This document shows, piece by piece, positions 27,895-36,678 of a DNA stretch of 64,000 bases. The DNA is from Palsa-504 sp963795795 (GTDB lineage Bacteria > Actinomycetota > Actinomycetes > Streptosporangiales > Streptosporangiaceae). A program made the translations under genes and the position numbers. The notes beneath the pieces were generated by a model. That model was not told where the DNA came from. It was given only the letters and a program-made list of their open reading frames with translations, and did no database searches. The DNA lies in the NCBI GenBank assembly GCA_963795795.1, contig CAWCJS010000003.1, positions 751,853 through 815,852 on the forward strand. Direction: 5' to 3'. Position 1 is the stretch's first letter. The number at the start of each line of letters is the position of its first letter.

Positions 27895-27903
27895 GGCTGG
27901 CTC

Positions 27904-28245
27904 CTACGACACCCGAGCGATGATCTCGGCCAGCTCTTCCGGCCGGTACCCGCAGCGCCGGGCCAGCGCGACGAGTTCGCGCGCCTTCGCCACCAGGGCG
28001 CTGCGTTCGGGCCCGATGCCGGTCACTGTCACGCCCCGGCCGCGGCGGAACTCGAGAAGGCCTTCGTCGCGCAGCGTGCGCAGCCCCCGGAACACCGTGT
28101 TGGTGTTGACGCCGAGCACCGCGGCCAGGTCCCGGGCAGGAGGGAGCCGCTCGCCCGACAGCACCTCGCCGTCGGCGATCGCCCGCCGGACCGCCGCCGC
28201 GACCTGCTCGTGCAGCGGCACCGAGCTTGCGTGATCAATCTCCAT
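27904..28245 (-). CDS. GntR-family regulator, YtrA-type
   Basis: 113 aa. A winged helix plus a short C-terminal helical tail, the YtrA type: VPLHEQVAAAVRRAIADGEVLSGERLPPARDLAAVLGVNTNTVFRGLRTLRDEGLLEFRRGRGVTVTG. The recognition helix is NTNTVFRGLRTL. ATG 28245 is preferred. A GTG at 28266 lies inside a 21-bp inverted repeat, which is more likely its own operator. YtrA-type proteins usually repress the operon that follows, here the propeller, hydrolase and phosphorylase genes. Confidence 0.85.
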   Translation of the reverse strand: MEIDHASSVPLHEQVAAAVRRAIADGEVLSGERLPPARDLAAVLGVNTNTVFRGLRTLRDEGLLEFRRGRGVTVTGIGPERSALVAKARELVALARRCGYRPEELAEIIARVS

Positions 28246-28254
28246 CGTGGGCTT

Positions 28255-28275
28255 GATGCTATTCACATTAGCATC
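28255..28275 (-). promoter_or_regulatory. inverted-repeat operator upstream of GntR operon
   Basis: Perfect 7-bp arms GATGCTA and TAGCATC are separated by 7 bp, ending 9 bp upstream of the chosen ATG (28245). The symmetry and position fit autoregulation by the GntR protein. A -35-like TTGAGC lies just upstream on the minus strand. Confidence 0.6.
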
Positions 28276-28314
28276 ATACCCGCAGGCTCAACGCAAGCTA
28301 GGGGAGTGGCGCTC

Positions 28315-28881
28315 TCAGGAACTCATGCCGAGAACGGCGTAGTTGTACATGCCGTAGTACGCCTGCACGTAGACGTTCGTGAGGTTCGGCGGCCGGTACA
28401 GCACTGTCTTCTGGTAGATCCCCGGCAAGATAGCTGCGTCCTTGAGGATCTGCTCGTCGATCTGCGACCAGATCGCCGTCCGGGCCGCGCCGGTGACCGA
28501 GGTGGACCGCATGAACAGGTTGTTGATCACCGAGTCATCTAGTTCGGCGATGTTGGTGTTGCTGGTGGGGGAGATGGCGTCCCCCGCGCTGAGCAAGTCG
28601 AGGAACCCGTAGCCGTTCGGCCAATCGCCTTGCCAGACCCCGGCGGCGATGCCGATACCGTGCGAGTGCACGTAGGCGGTGGCGCCGGCGGCGCTTTCGT
28701 AGTAGGAGTCGGTAGCGGACCCCTTCAGCGTCACCTTGATCCCCACCCGGGCCAGCGCGGCCTGCAGTGCGGTGGCCGCGGCGGTCTCCTGCGGGTTGTC
28801 GTCGCGGTAGGCCAGGTTGGTGCTGAAGCCGCCGGGTCTGGCCGCACTGAGCCAGCTGCTGCCTGGCCGAGGCAAGGTCAC
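28315..28881 (-). pseudogene. C-terminal part of the kinase/solute-binding fusion, other frame
   Basis: The real C-terminus of the SBP family 5 domain, in frame from about 28842: GGFSTNLAYRDDNPQETAAATALQAALARVGIKVTLKGS, then GVWQGDWPNGYGFLDLLSAGDAI and IDEQILKDAAILPGIYQKTVLYRPPNLTNVYVQ. These are standard SBP_bac_5 C-terminal elements. An ATG at 28881 exists, but the first ~15 residues are out-of-frame reading. Most likely this is one gene, 28315-31153, with a single-base frameshift, rather than a separate gene. Confidence 0.75.
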
Positions 28882-31153
28882 CGCCCGGCTGGGACAGCGC
28901 GTGGTACAGGTCGAACGCCTTGTAGCCCAGGACGACGGGCGGCATCACGGTGCTGGCGAGCTGACCGTCCGCGGGACCGCCCCAGGCGGTCTGGATGGTC
29001 ATCTTGTCCGCCGCGTACTCGATCGCCTCGCGGCAGTGCAGGTTGTCCAGCGGCGCGACCTTGGTGTTGATGTACATGAACCGCGCGAACCCGTTGAGCG
29101 GGTTGTCCGCGTTGGTCTTGTCCGCCACACTCGACAGGATCCTCGCCTGCGCCGACGATCCGACGCCCGCGCCCTGCGCGTCCACGTCGATATCGCCGTT
29201 CAGCAATCCGCTGTCGATATCGGCCTGGTTCACGTTCAGGTTCATGACGATCTGGCTGGGCAGCTGCTTGGCGTTCGGGTCCGTGGCCGGGTTCCAGCCC
29301 GGGTTGGGCACCAGGGCGAGACGCTGGCCCGGTACGTAGCTGCTGAACATGTACGGACCTGTGGAGAGCGGGTGCAGCTGGTAGTTGCCGCCCTTATCCG
29401 CGCTGGGCAGCACCGGGGCGGTGTCCGGGTAGGCCAGCACGTAGGGCAGGTCGGGGAACGGGTACTGCAGGTGGAACACCAGGGTGGTCGCGTCAGGGGT
29501 GTCGATCGCGGTCAGGCCCATCAGGTTCTTGGCCCGATCCTGGTAGGGACCGGGGTAATCCGGGTCGGTGAGCAGCGTCTGATAGTAGGTCGGCCCGTTG
29601 TCCAGCACCGACCGGTCATAGGTGCGCTCGATCGCGTACTTGACGTCCTGGGCGGTGACGGTCGTGCCATTCTCGAACTTGACGTCGGGCTGGATGTGGA
29701 ACGTCCAGGTCATCCCGTCGGGGCTGACTGTGCCCAGGTCCGTGGCCAGGTCGGGTACGAGCTGAAGGCCGCACTGGCCCGGACAGGACTTGTAGGTGAA
29801 CATCGGCATGGCGAAGAGTCGGTCGAAGTTCATCACCCAGGGCTGGTAGGTGTTGCCGGGGTCGAACGAGTCTGGCGTGCCCTGCGCGTCAAAGATCAGG
29901 GTCCCGCCCTTGCGGCCAGACGGGTTGATCACGGCAGCGAGGCCGCCGTTGAACGCCGCTACCGTCCCCGGCGAGGAAGCGCCGGCGCCGCTGCTGCCGC
30001 CGCCAGGCGGCGACCCGCCCTTACCAGGGTTCCCGGACAAGAGCAGGCCGGCCGCGGTGCCCACGGCCGCGACCAGGACAGCCACCGCCAACGCGGCGTA
30101 GACCCGCACCGGACGCCGGCGAACCGGCCCCGGCAGGGGGGCAGTCGGCCACGGCCGGGAGGGTACGCCGCGACGCCTCGAGGTCGGCGCTGGCCCGGGG
30201 GAGTGGCCCTGACCGGTCGGCGGGCCCGCCAGAAGCGGGCCGGTCGCGGCCGGTCGCCAGGTCTGGGCCAAGATCGTCTGGGTGGGAACGTCGTAGCCGC
30301 CGTGCGGCTGAGCAGAGGTATGCGTCAGCTGGCGAAGCAAGTCATCCGCGGTGGGCCGGTTCTGCGATTCCTTGGCCAGCGCGGCCTCGACCCAGGACCG
30401 CAGCGAGTCCGGGACCGCGGTGATATCTGGTTCGGTGTTCATGATCCGGTAGAAGACGGCCGCCGCCACGCCGCTGCCGAACGGCGTGTCCCCGCTGGCC
30501 GCGTACGCGATCGTCACCGCCCAGGAGAAGATGTCGGACGCGGTGACCGCCTGCCCCATGATCTGCTCGGGTGCCATGAAGCCGATTGAGCCGACCGTCA
30601 TACCGGTCTGGGTCAGGACCGTCGCGTCCAATGCCTGGGCGATCCCGAAGTCGATGACCTTGGGCCCGTCTGCGGTGAGCAGCACGTTGGACGGCTTGAG
30701 GTCGCGGTGAACGATTCCGGCCGCGTGGATCGCGGCCAGCGCCTCGGCGAGCCCGGTCGCCAGGCCGTACAGCATCTCGGCCCCGAGCGGACCGTGCCTT
30801 TCGACGTAGTCGGACAGTGAGGGACCGTCAACGTACTCGGTGACCAGGAACGGCTTCGGCCCCTGGGTGTCGGCCTCGATCACCCGGACCGTGCACATGC
30901 CCTCGACCCGCGTGAGCGTGGCCACTTCCCGGCTGAACCGGACCCGGAACTCGGGGTCCTCGGCCAGTTCCGGTCGCAGGACCTTCACGGCTACCGGGAT
31001 ACCGTCCTTCGCGGCGCCGAGGTACACCACACCCATCCCGCCGGCGCCCAGCCGGCCGGTCAGCCGGTAGCGGCCGACGCGCGCAGGGTCTCCCGGCAAT
31101 AGCGGTCCCTGAGCCAACGAGACGCCCCCCTTCCGCCCAAGACTTGATCGCAC
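28535..31153 (-). CDS. transmembrane Ser/Thr kinase fused to peptide-binding domain, N-terminal part of frameshifted gene
   Basis: 872 aa as it stands. The Hanks kinase covers residues 29-280: GAGGMGVVYLG, Lys57 in AVKVL, HRDLKPSN (149-156), DFG (168-170) and MAPEQ. A Pro-rich juxtamembrane segment and one helix (351-373) lead to an extracellular family 5 solute-binding domain (GGTLIFDAQGTPDSFDPGN ... WTFHIQPDVKFENGTTVTAQDVKYAIERTYD). After about LASARQQLAQCGQ the frame is wrong (Arg/His-rich), while the true continuation lies in the next frame from about 28840. One extra base near 28838-28843 explains it. Start is uncertain: GTG 31153, or TTG 31117 behind GGAAGGGG. Such kinase-SBP fusions sense extracellular peptides or similar ligands, which is inferred. 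Confidence 0.8.
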   Translation of the reverse strand: MRSSLGRKGGVSLAQGPLLPGDPARVGRYRLTGRLGAGGMGVVYLGAAKDGIPVAVKVLRPELAEDPEFRVRFSREVATLTRVEGMCTVRVIEADTQGPKPFLVTEYVDGPSLSDYVERHGPLGAEMLYGLATGLAEALAAIHAAGIVHRDLKPSNVLLTADGPKVIDFGIAQALDATVLTQTGMTVGSIGFMAPEQIMGQAVTASDIFSWAVTIAYAASGDTPFGSGVAAAVFYRIMNTEPDITAVPDSLRSWVEAALAKESQNRPTADDLLRQLTHTSAQPHGGYDVPTQTILAQTWRPAATGPLLAGPPTGQGHSPGPAPTSRRRGVPSRPWPTAPLPGPVRRRPVRVYAALAVAVLVAAVGTAAGLLLSGNPGKGGSPPGGGSSGAGASSPGTVAAFNGGLAAVINPSGRKGGTLIFDAQGTPDSFDPGNTYQPWVMNFDRLFAMPMFTYKSCPGQCGLQLVPDLATDLGTVSPDGMTWTFHIQPDVKFENGTTVTAQDVKYAIERTYDRSVLDNGPTYYQTLLTDPDYPGPYQDRAKNLMGLTAIDTPDATTLVFHLQYPFPDLPYVLAYPDTAPVLPSADKGGNYQLHPLSTGPYMFSSYVPGQRLALVPNPGWNPATDPNAKQLPSQIVMNLNVNQADIDSGLLNGDIDVDAQGAGVGSSAQARILSSVADKTNADNPLNGFARFMYINTKVAPLDNLHCREAIEYAADKMTIQTAWGGPADGQLASTVMPPVVLGYKAFDLYHALSQPGGDLASARQQLAQCGQTRRLQHQPGLPRRQPAGDRRGHRTAGRAGPGGDQGDAEGVRYRLLLRKRRRRHRLRALARYRHRRRGLARRLAERLRVPRLAQRGGRHLPHQQHQHRRTR

Positions 31154-31393
31154 GGGCGGCCGTATCCAACAGCTAACGGCAACTAAATCCTTGAACGCTG
31201 CATTATGTCACCGTGCGGTAGATCTGGGGAGTCTGCTGGAATTAGGGCTCAGGTGGGACGGAGGTCCGGGGGAGCAGCGGTGCGCCCAGCTGGCAATGGT
31301 GGGCGGTCGCAGCACCCCCGGATTCCTATCGGCTCGGCCGCAGGCAGTGACCGGGTGCCGTGCACGCGAGCGGCTTCGAGCAAGGCGCGGGGC

Positions 31394-31807
31394 TCAGCCC
31401 TGTGCCGGTAGCGGCTGGCTCAGCCGCAGGTGGTTGCCGCTGGGGTCGCGTACGGCAGCGTCGCGGACGCCGTAGGGCTGGTCAATGGGCTCCTGGAGGA
31501 TCTCCGTCCCGGCGGCGCGCAGCGACTCGAAGGTTTTGTCTAGGTCGTCGACCTGGATAAAGACCGCTAGGTCGCCTTTGGCGACAATTTCGCGCATCGT
31601 CTGCCGGTCGGCGGGCGGGATGTGATGGTCTACAGCTGCCAGCAGCAGATCGTGAGTGTCGCCGGGGGCATGGACGGTAAGCCAGCGCATCTCTGGCCCC
31701 ATCGGAACGTCATCATGGACCTCGAAGCCGAGCCGCTGGGTGTAGAAGGCTAGCGCCTCATCCAGGTCAGTGCAGAACACGGGCGTGTGTGTGATGGAAA
31801 GTGCCAT
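31394..31807 (-). CDS. VOC-superfamily (glyoxalase-like) protein
   Basis: 137 aa. ITHTPVFCTDLDEALAFYTQRLGFEVHDDVPMGPEMRWLTVHAPGD begins the first half. LAVFIQVDDLDKTFESLRAAGTEILQEPIDQPYGVRDAAVRDPSGNHLRLSQP completes the second, with the conserved RDPSGN turn and Glu/His-type metal positions. It is 10 bp downstream of an AraC-type regulator, a common two-gene operon in actinomycetes. The ligand is unknown. The 240 bp between it and the kinase gene hold nothing I can identify. Confidence 0.88.
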   Translation of the reverse strand: MALSITHTPVFCTDLDEALAFYTQRLGFEVHDDVPMGPEMRWLTVHAPGDTHDLLLAAVDHHIPPADRQTMREIVAKGDLAVFIQVDDLDKTFESLRAAGTEILQEPIDQPYGVRDAAVRDPSGNHLRLSQPLPAQG

Positions 31808-31817
31808 GTCAGCGACC

Positions 31818-32255
31818 CTACGTGCGGTCGGCCAGGAATGCTTCTCCAATCCTGCACGGCTGCGCGACCCATCTCGGGCGTGCCCAGGCACGCGTCATGC
31901 ACGGCGGGACCCGAGTGAGCCGCGAATGGTCGCGCGCCTTGTAAACGGACGGCGGCTCGCCGACGAGACGTGTGAACGTAGAGCTGAACGAGCCGAGCGA
32001 GGTGAATCCCACGGCCATGCACACGTCAGTCACGGACATATGGCCGCGGCGCAACAGTGCCATGGCCCGTTCCACGCGCCTCGTCTGCAGGTACCCATAC
32101 GGCGTATCGCCGTAGGCCTCGCGGAACCGCCGGGAGAACAGTGACGGCGACATCAGAGCAGCGCGCGCCATCGTCGGCACATCCAGCGGCCGCGCATACT
32201 CGCGCTCGAGCAAGTCCCTGGCCCGGCGCAGATGCGCCAACTCAGCGACCTCCAT
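31818..32255 (-). CDS. AraC-family transcriptional regulator
   Basis: 145 aa, essentially a stand-alone AraC DNA-binding domain: AHLRRARDLLEREYARPLDVPTMARAALMSPSLFSRRFREAYGDTPYGYLQTRRVERAMALLRRGHMSVTDVCMAVGFTSLGSFSSTFTRLVGEPPSVYKAR. It has both helix-turn-helix units and the usual GFTSLGSFSSTF second recognition helix. ATG 32255 is preferred. The first 22 codons are copied at 47973-48037. It heads the VOC operon and probably controls it. Confidence 0.88.
   Translation of the reverse strand: MEVAELAHLRRARDLLEREYARPLDVPTMARAALMSPSLFSRRFREAYGDTPYGYLQTRRVERAMALLRRGHMSVTDVCMAVGFTSLGSFSSTFTRLVGEPPSVYKARDHSRLTRVPPCMTRAWARPRWVAQPCRIGEAFLADRT
32188..32252. repeat. 65-bp direct repeat, left copy (5' end of the AraC gene)
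   Basis: This segment matches 47973-48037 in the same orientation at 63 of 65 positions by eye. The differences are near 32205 and 32222. The left copy is inside the intact AraC gene. The two copies bracket a 15.8-kb segment. Confidence 0.85.
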
Positions 32256-32317
32256 ACGAGGACCGTACACGGCGATGCCCAGACCCTGAGCTGGGCCGGG
32301 CTCGGTGAGCCGGTGTC

Positions 32318-33136
32318 TCACCAGGTCGGGATGGCTGCGGTCGCGGCCACTTGGCCGACGTTGGGCGTGCGGGTCACGCTCCTGCCAGCCTGACGGGCCA
32401 GGTCGGCGAACTGGGCCGAGTTGATCACCGCCGCCCCGCCCGGGTCGTTGTTGAAGTAGACGTACACGTCGGCCTCATCCGGCCAGGTATCGGTCAACCG
32501 CGCCACCCAGGTCTTCAGCGCCTGCGGCCCGTAGCTGGGCCACGGCTGCGCCGTGCCCTCGTGCAACCGTAGATAACCCCATGTCGCGGTGCGCCACAGC
32601 GGCGTGATCGGGCGGCCGCGCCGGTCGGCCCAGCACAGCGTCGCGTCGTGGTCGGCCAGGATCTGCCGTAGCTCGTCGGTCCACCAGGTCTCGTGCCGCG
32701 GCTCCACCGCGAGCCGCACTCCGTGCCCGCCCAGCGCGGCGGCCGCGGTCCGGAACTCCTTCAAGCAGGCGTCCAGCGTGCTTGGGTCGGCCTTCAGCGT
32801 CGGCGGCAGCTGGAGCAGGACCGGCCCGAGCTTGGGCCCGAGCCCCGCCGCCGCGCCGAGCAGCCGGGCCACAGGCTCGGCCGGGTCGCGCAGCCGGCGC
32901 ACGTGGGTCAGGTACCGGCTGGCCTTGACCGCCATGAGGAAGTCAACCGGAGTCCGCTCCCGCCAGCCGGCGAATGTCTCCCGCGTCGGCAGCCGGTAGA
33001 AGCTGTTGTTGTTCTCCACGGTCAGGTAGTGGGTGGCGTAGTGCTTGAGCCACAGGCGCTGGGGCACGCCCTCGGGGTACAGCCCGCCCCGCCAGTCGCG
33101 GTACTGCCAGCCAGACGTCCCGATCAGCATCGGCAT
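32318..33136 (-). CDS. DUF72 family protein
   Basis: 272 aa. A TIM-barrel-like DUF72 protein: IGTSGWQYRDWRGGLYPEGVPQRLWLKHYATHYLTVENNNSFYRLPTRETFAGWRERTP, MAVKASRYLTHVRRL, VLLQLPPTLKAD, LAVEPRHETWWTDEL and YVYFNNDPGGAAVINS. All family landmarks are present. Its biochemical role is unknown. ATG 33136 is preferred over GTG 33160. It lies inside the 15.8-kb bracketed segment but does not look like part of the catabolic pathway. Confidence 0.9.
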   Translation of the reverse strand: MPMLIGTSGWQYRDWRGGLYPEGVPQRLWLKHYATHYLTVENNNSFYRLPTRETFAGWRERTPVDFLMAVKASRYLTHVRRLRDPAEPVARLLGAAAGLGPKLGPVLLQLPPTLKADPSTLDACLKEFRTAAAALGGHGVRLAVEPRHETWWTDELRQILADHDATLCWADRRGRPITPLWRTATWGYLRLHEGTAQPWPSYGPQALKTWVARLTDTWPDEADVYVYFNNDPGGAAVINSAQFADLARQAGRSVTRTPNVGQVAATAAIPTW

Positions 33137-33268
33137 AGCCGTTACGTGCCCACCGGTCACGGTTCCACGCAGGACTCACTGCCTTCCTGCCCTTTGGTAC
33201 AGGAATGCTATCCGTACCGGGTCGGGGGGAGTAGCGGAGGGTGTCCAGCCCGTGACCAGCATTGAGTA

Positions 33269-33299
33269 TTGACTCGCAGGCTGCGATCAGATCTATTCT
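33269..33299 (+). promoter_or_regulatory. possible promoter of the NCS1 permease unit
   Basis: A -35-like TTGACT (33269-33274) is followed 17-19 bp later by TCTATT/TATTCT (33292-33299) in a locally A+T-rich stretch. An AGATCT hexamer (33289-33294) lies in the spacer. It would give a leader of about 85 nt before ATG 33390. Confidence 0.35.
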
Positions 33300-33389
33300 A
33301 TTTCCGATACTATTTGCGGTTGCCCGGACATCGGTGACCTGGCAGCGCATGCGGCGGTGGCTACTGCCATCGCGGGCAGGAGGGCACTC

Positions 33390-34830
33390 ATGACCACGGA
33401 AGATTCACGGGTCGCCGATGAGCTGCGCGTCTTCGAAGGGCAAAGACCAACGCGGACCGGTGACTTGGTCTTGGAGAGCCAGGGCATGGCGCCGATCCCG
33501 GAGGGGGACCGCTACGGCGGCGTCTACCGAATGTTCACCGTGTGGTTCACGCCCAATATGGAGCTTTCCGGCGTTTTCGCGGGAACCCTGGCTGTAGTCT
33601 TCGGCCTCGGATTCGGCCTCGGCATCGTGGCTATTGTCGTGGGCACCATTATCGGTTCGCTGCCGGTGGCGATCCTGTGCACTTGGGGCCCGAAGACCGG
33701 CACGGCCCAAGTGCCGTTGGCCAGGCTTCCGTTCGGAAAGACGATCGTGCTACCCGGAGCAGTCCAGTGGCTCTCGTCAATCGCATGGGATGCACTGGTC
33801 GGGCTATTCGGCGGTCAGGCCGCGCAGTTGCTCTTCCACGTGCCGTTCTGGCTGGGCGTAGCGATCGTGCTGGCGCTCGAGGGGATCGCGAGCGTCTGGG
33901 GCTACGAAATCGTGCACCGGTTGCAGGAGGTGGGCTCCGCCATCCTGATCGTGCTGTTCGCGGTACTGACGGTGCGGATCTTCCAGCACCACGTCGTCCT
34001 GGCGCATAATACCGTGCACGGCGCCAGCCTGGTCGGCGCCTTCGTGCTGATGGTGACGATCTCGCTCAGCGAGGGCATTTCCTGGGCGTCCTACGCCTCC
34101 GACTACAGCCGGTACCTGAAGCCGGGAGTGTCCAAGAAGGCCATCTTCTGGTACACGATGTTGGGGCTGACCGCCTCGTACGTGTGGGTCGAGGGGATTG
34201 GCCTGGCCGGCGCCAGCGTGCTCAGTAACCAGACGGCCGCTGGCGTGCGGACGCTGATGGGCGGCGGGTTCCTCGGCGTCCTGGCGCTGATCGCAATCGT
34301 GTTCGGTGCTATCGCGTCGAACTCGATGAATGACTATACCGGCTCGCTTGCGTTCCAGGCTCTGGGCGCCAGGGTGCGCCTGGCCGATCGTGGCTGCCGT
34401 CGTCGCGGTCCTCGCGTTCGCTGCGATCCTGTACATGAACGCGGGCAACACCTCGGGCAAGTTCCAGAATCTGCTGCTGTTCACCGCGTACTGGATCGCG
34501 CCGTTCTGCGCAATCGTGATGATCGACTGGCACTACAACAAGGACCGGTACACGCCTTCGCAGCTGCGCGAAAGCCTCAGTTTCGCCAAGCTTGGCAATG
34601 GCTGGCCGGCGATCGTTAGTTTCTGCGTGGCGTTCGGGGTCATGGTGCCATTCATGAACACCTCGATCATCGTCGGGCCGGTCGCGACGGCGCTCGATGG
34701 CGCCGACCTCTCGTTCTACGTCGGGTTCGTTGTAGCGGGAGTGCTCTACTACGTCCTGCGCAAGGTCGCCGTGAGCCAGGAGACCAAGCGTGCGGGCGTG
34801 CCGGCCAGTACCGTCGGTCAAAAGGCGTGA
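33390..34830 (+). pseudogene. NCS1-family purine/cytosine-type permease, frameshifted
   Basis: Nucleobase:cation symporter-1 family. APIPEGDRYGGVYRMFTVWFTPNMELSGVFAGTLAVVFGLGF and AQVPLARLPFGKTIVLPGAVQWLSSIAWDALVG are typical of purine-cytosine permeases. ATG 33390 follows AGGAGGG. The frame is good to LAFQALGARVR. The remaining helices (IVAAVVAVLAFAAILYMNAGN ... IAPFCAIVMIDWHYNKDRY) continue in another frame to 34830. One extra base near 34376-34381 explains this. If real, the transporter is broken; if an error, it is about 480 aa with 12 helices. First gene of the island, importing a heterocyclic or related substrate. Confidence 0.8.
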
Positions 34831-34882
34831 GGCGCGCAGGCGAGCCCGCCGACATCATGCCGGTCGGGTGGCAGACGCTACT

Positions 34883-35843
34883 ATGACCGCGTTCGACAAT
34901 GTGCTCGACCAGTGCCTCGCCGTCGCCGCCGGTGAGGAAATTGTCCTGCTTGCAGACGATGGCACCGACGTGGACGTCGTGGCTGGCCTTTCTGCGGGAA
35001 TTCGCGACCGGGATGCTATACCGCTCGTGGCGCACATCCCCAGTCCGCGGTTGCCCGGGGCCGAGCCGCCCGTCGCAGTGGCCGCGATGATGCTGCATGC
35101 AGCCGCGACGATCGAGCTGACCAGCCTGTTCATCGGGTCATCTGCGGCACGGCGGGCAGCGACTGACCATGGTGCGCGCTACCTGGCCATGCCAGCAGTG
35201 CGTCTGGACACATTCCGACCGTCTGGCCCGCTCGACGTCGATTTCGAGCAGCTGCGGATCGATGCCGAGCGCATCGGCGCCGCCTGGCATCAGGCGTCGA
35301 TGTTCCGGCTTACCTCCAGGGGCGGAACCGACCTCTGGGGCTCTGTAGAGGACAGACCCGGGCGGGTACTTCATGGCATGGCGCGCGAACCTGGTGCGTA
35401 TATGGCCCCACCCGACGTTGAGGCGGGCACCGCGCCGGTCGAGGGAACCGCGACAGGCGCAGTTGTCGTCGACGCTGACCTGCTGTTCATGGGGGAGGGG
35501 CCGCTGGATGAGCCGGTGGTGCTGCGCATTGCCCACGGGCAGCTGATCGGGATAGAGGGCGCTGAGCCAGGTCGCAGCCGCCTGCTGTCCATGCTCGAGC
35601 GGTGCAGTGACGACCGGATGGCGAACATCGCGGAAGTATCGGTCGCGTTCAACCCGGGCGGGAAAGTGTGCGCGGTTCCGATGGAGAACAGAGTCGTCGC
35701 GAGGGTCGGCCCACATAGCTCTTGGAAACTCGATCGCCTATGGGGGCCGAGTGAACGCGATCGCACACCTGGACTGCGTGATGCGAGACGCGGTGCTCGA
35801 ACTCGACGGCCGCGTCGTGATGGCCGAGGGAGTCCTCTTGTGA
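34883..35843 (+). pseudogene. M29/NicX-like metalloenzyme, frameshifted
   Basis: Resembles leucyl aminopeptidase T (M29) and the related 2,5-dihydroxypyridine dioxygenase NicX. The N-terminal part runs from MTAFDNVLDQCLAVAAGEEIVLLADDGTDVDV to AEVSVAFNPGGKVCAVPMENRVVARV. The C-terminal signature HIALGNSIAYGGRVNAIAHLDCVMRDAVLELDG is in another frame, broken by one indel near 35705. The His of HIALG and the HLD pair match the family metal ligands, as in the His/His-x-Asp iron site of NicX. Start is ATG 34883, or GTG 34868. Either ring opening of a pyridine-type compound or peptidase activity is possible. Confidence 0.65.
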
Positions 35844-35916
35844 GCAGGTCAAGGATGTGGCTGACCAGGGGCGGGCTCGACGGCCGTGACCGTGGATTTC
35901 GAGCCGGAACGCAGTG

Positions 35917-36678
35917 ATGGCCCGCCCGGCGGCGAGGAGCCGCAGCCAGGTTGCCCTCCCTTCGGTGTTCGGCGAAACGTCTGGCCGCCGGACCGCGACG
36001 GACGTCGTCTACGAGCAGCTCAGCGCCGCCATCGTCGAGCTCCGGATCCCGCCGGGCTCGCCGCTGCGCGAGGCTGACATCGCCCAGGGCCTGAGCGTGA
36101 GCAAGACGCCGGTCAGAGAGGCGCTCGGCCGTCTTGAGCAGGACGGCCTGGTGGTATTGAATTCGTTCCGGAGCGCGGTTGTCACCGATTACACCGCCCT
36201 TGACCTGCAGGAGATCTACGAGCTGCGGGAGATCCTCGAGGTGGCGGCCGCACGGTGGGCGGCTGAGTCCATGAGCAACAGGGGACTAGCTGACCTCGGT
36301 CGCATCGCCACCGAGTGCCAGCGCCTGAACGCTGCGGGCGGGGGACCAGAACTCGCAGTGCTGATCTCCGAGTTCAACACCGTCCTGTTCGGGGAGGTAC
36401 AGAACACCCGGATTCGGGCGGTCCTTGACAACATTGCAGCGCACCTGGCCAGGATCGGCCGTCTCACAACAGAAATTCCCGGCCGGATGGAGTCCTCGGT
36501 GCATGAGCACGCGCAGATATACGAGGCGATCAAGCGTCATGATCCAGAGAGCGCTGAGCGGTTCATGCGGCAGCACATCCGCAGCGTGCGCGATGACCAG
36601 TTGCGCGCGCTCGCGGAACGCGAGCGAACAGCAGTGAGCCCAGGACAGGCAGCACCAGGAGGACAAAGGGGAGCATGA
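35917..36678 (+). CDS. GntR-family regulator, FadR/FCD type (first copy)
   Basis: 253 aa. The N-terminal winged helix VVYEQLSAAIVELRIPPGSPLREADIAQGLSVSKTPVREALGRLEQDGLVVLNSFRSAVVTDY is followed by an all-helical FCD ligand domain (DLQEIYELREILEVAAARWAAESM ... HEHAQIYEAIKRHDPESAERFMRQHIRSV). The FCD metal/ligand Asp-Arg and His residues are present (YELREILE, HEHAQIY, RQHIRS). GTG 35914 is one codon upstream. It overlaps the dehydrogenase gene by ATGA. A paralogue lies at the far end of the island (47167). Confidence 0.88.
   Translation: MARPAARSRSQVALPSVFGETSGRRTATDVVYEQLSAAIVELRIPPGSPLREADIAQGLSVSKTPVREALGRLEQDGLVVLNSFRSAVVTDYTALDLQEIYELREILEVAAARWAAESMSNRGLADLGRIATECQRLNAAGGGPELAVLISEFNTVLFGEVQNTRIRAVLDNIAAHLARIGRLTTEIPGRMESSVHEHAQIYEAIKRHDPESAERFMRQHIRSVRDDQLRALAERERTAVSPGQAAPGGQRGA

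Noticed and set aside
33357..34619. Reading the NCS1 gene as a complete 420-residue protein
   Set aside because: The end after about residue 345 is Arg-rich nonsense, and the missing helices are present in the next frame, so a frameshift is the better explanation.
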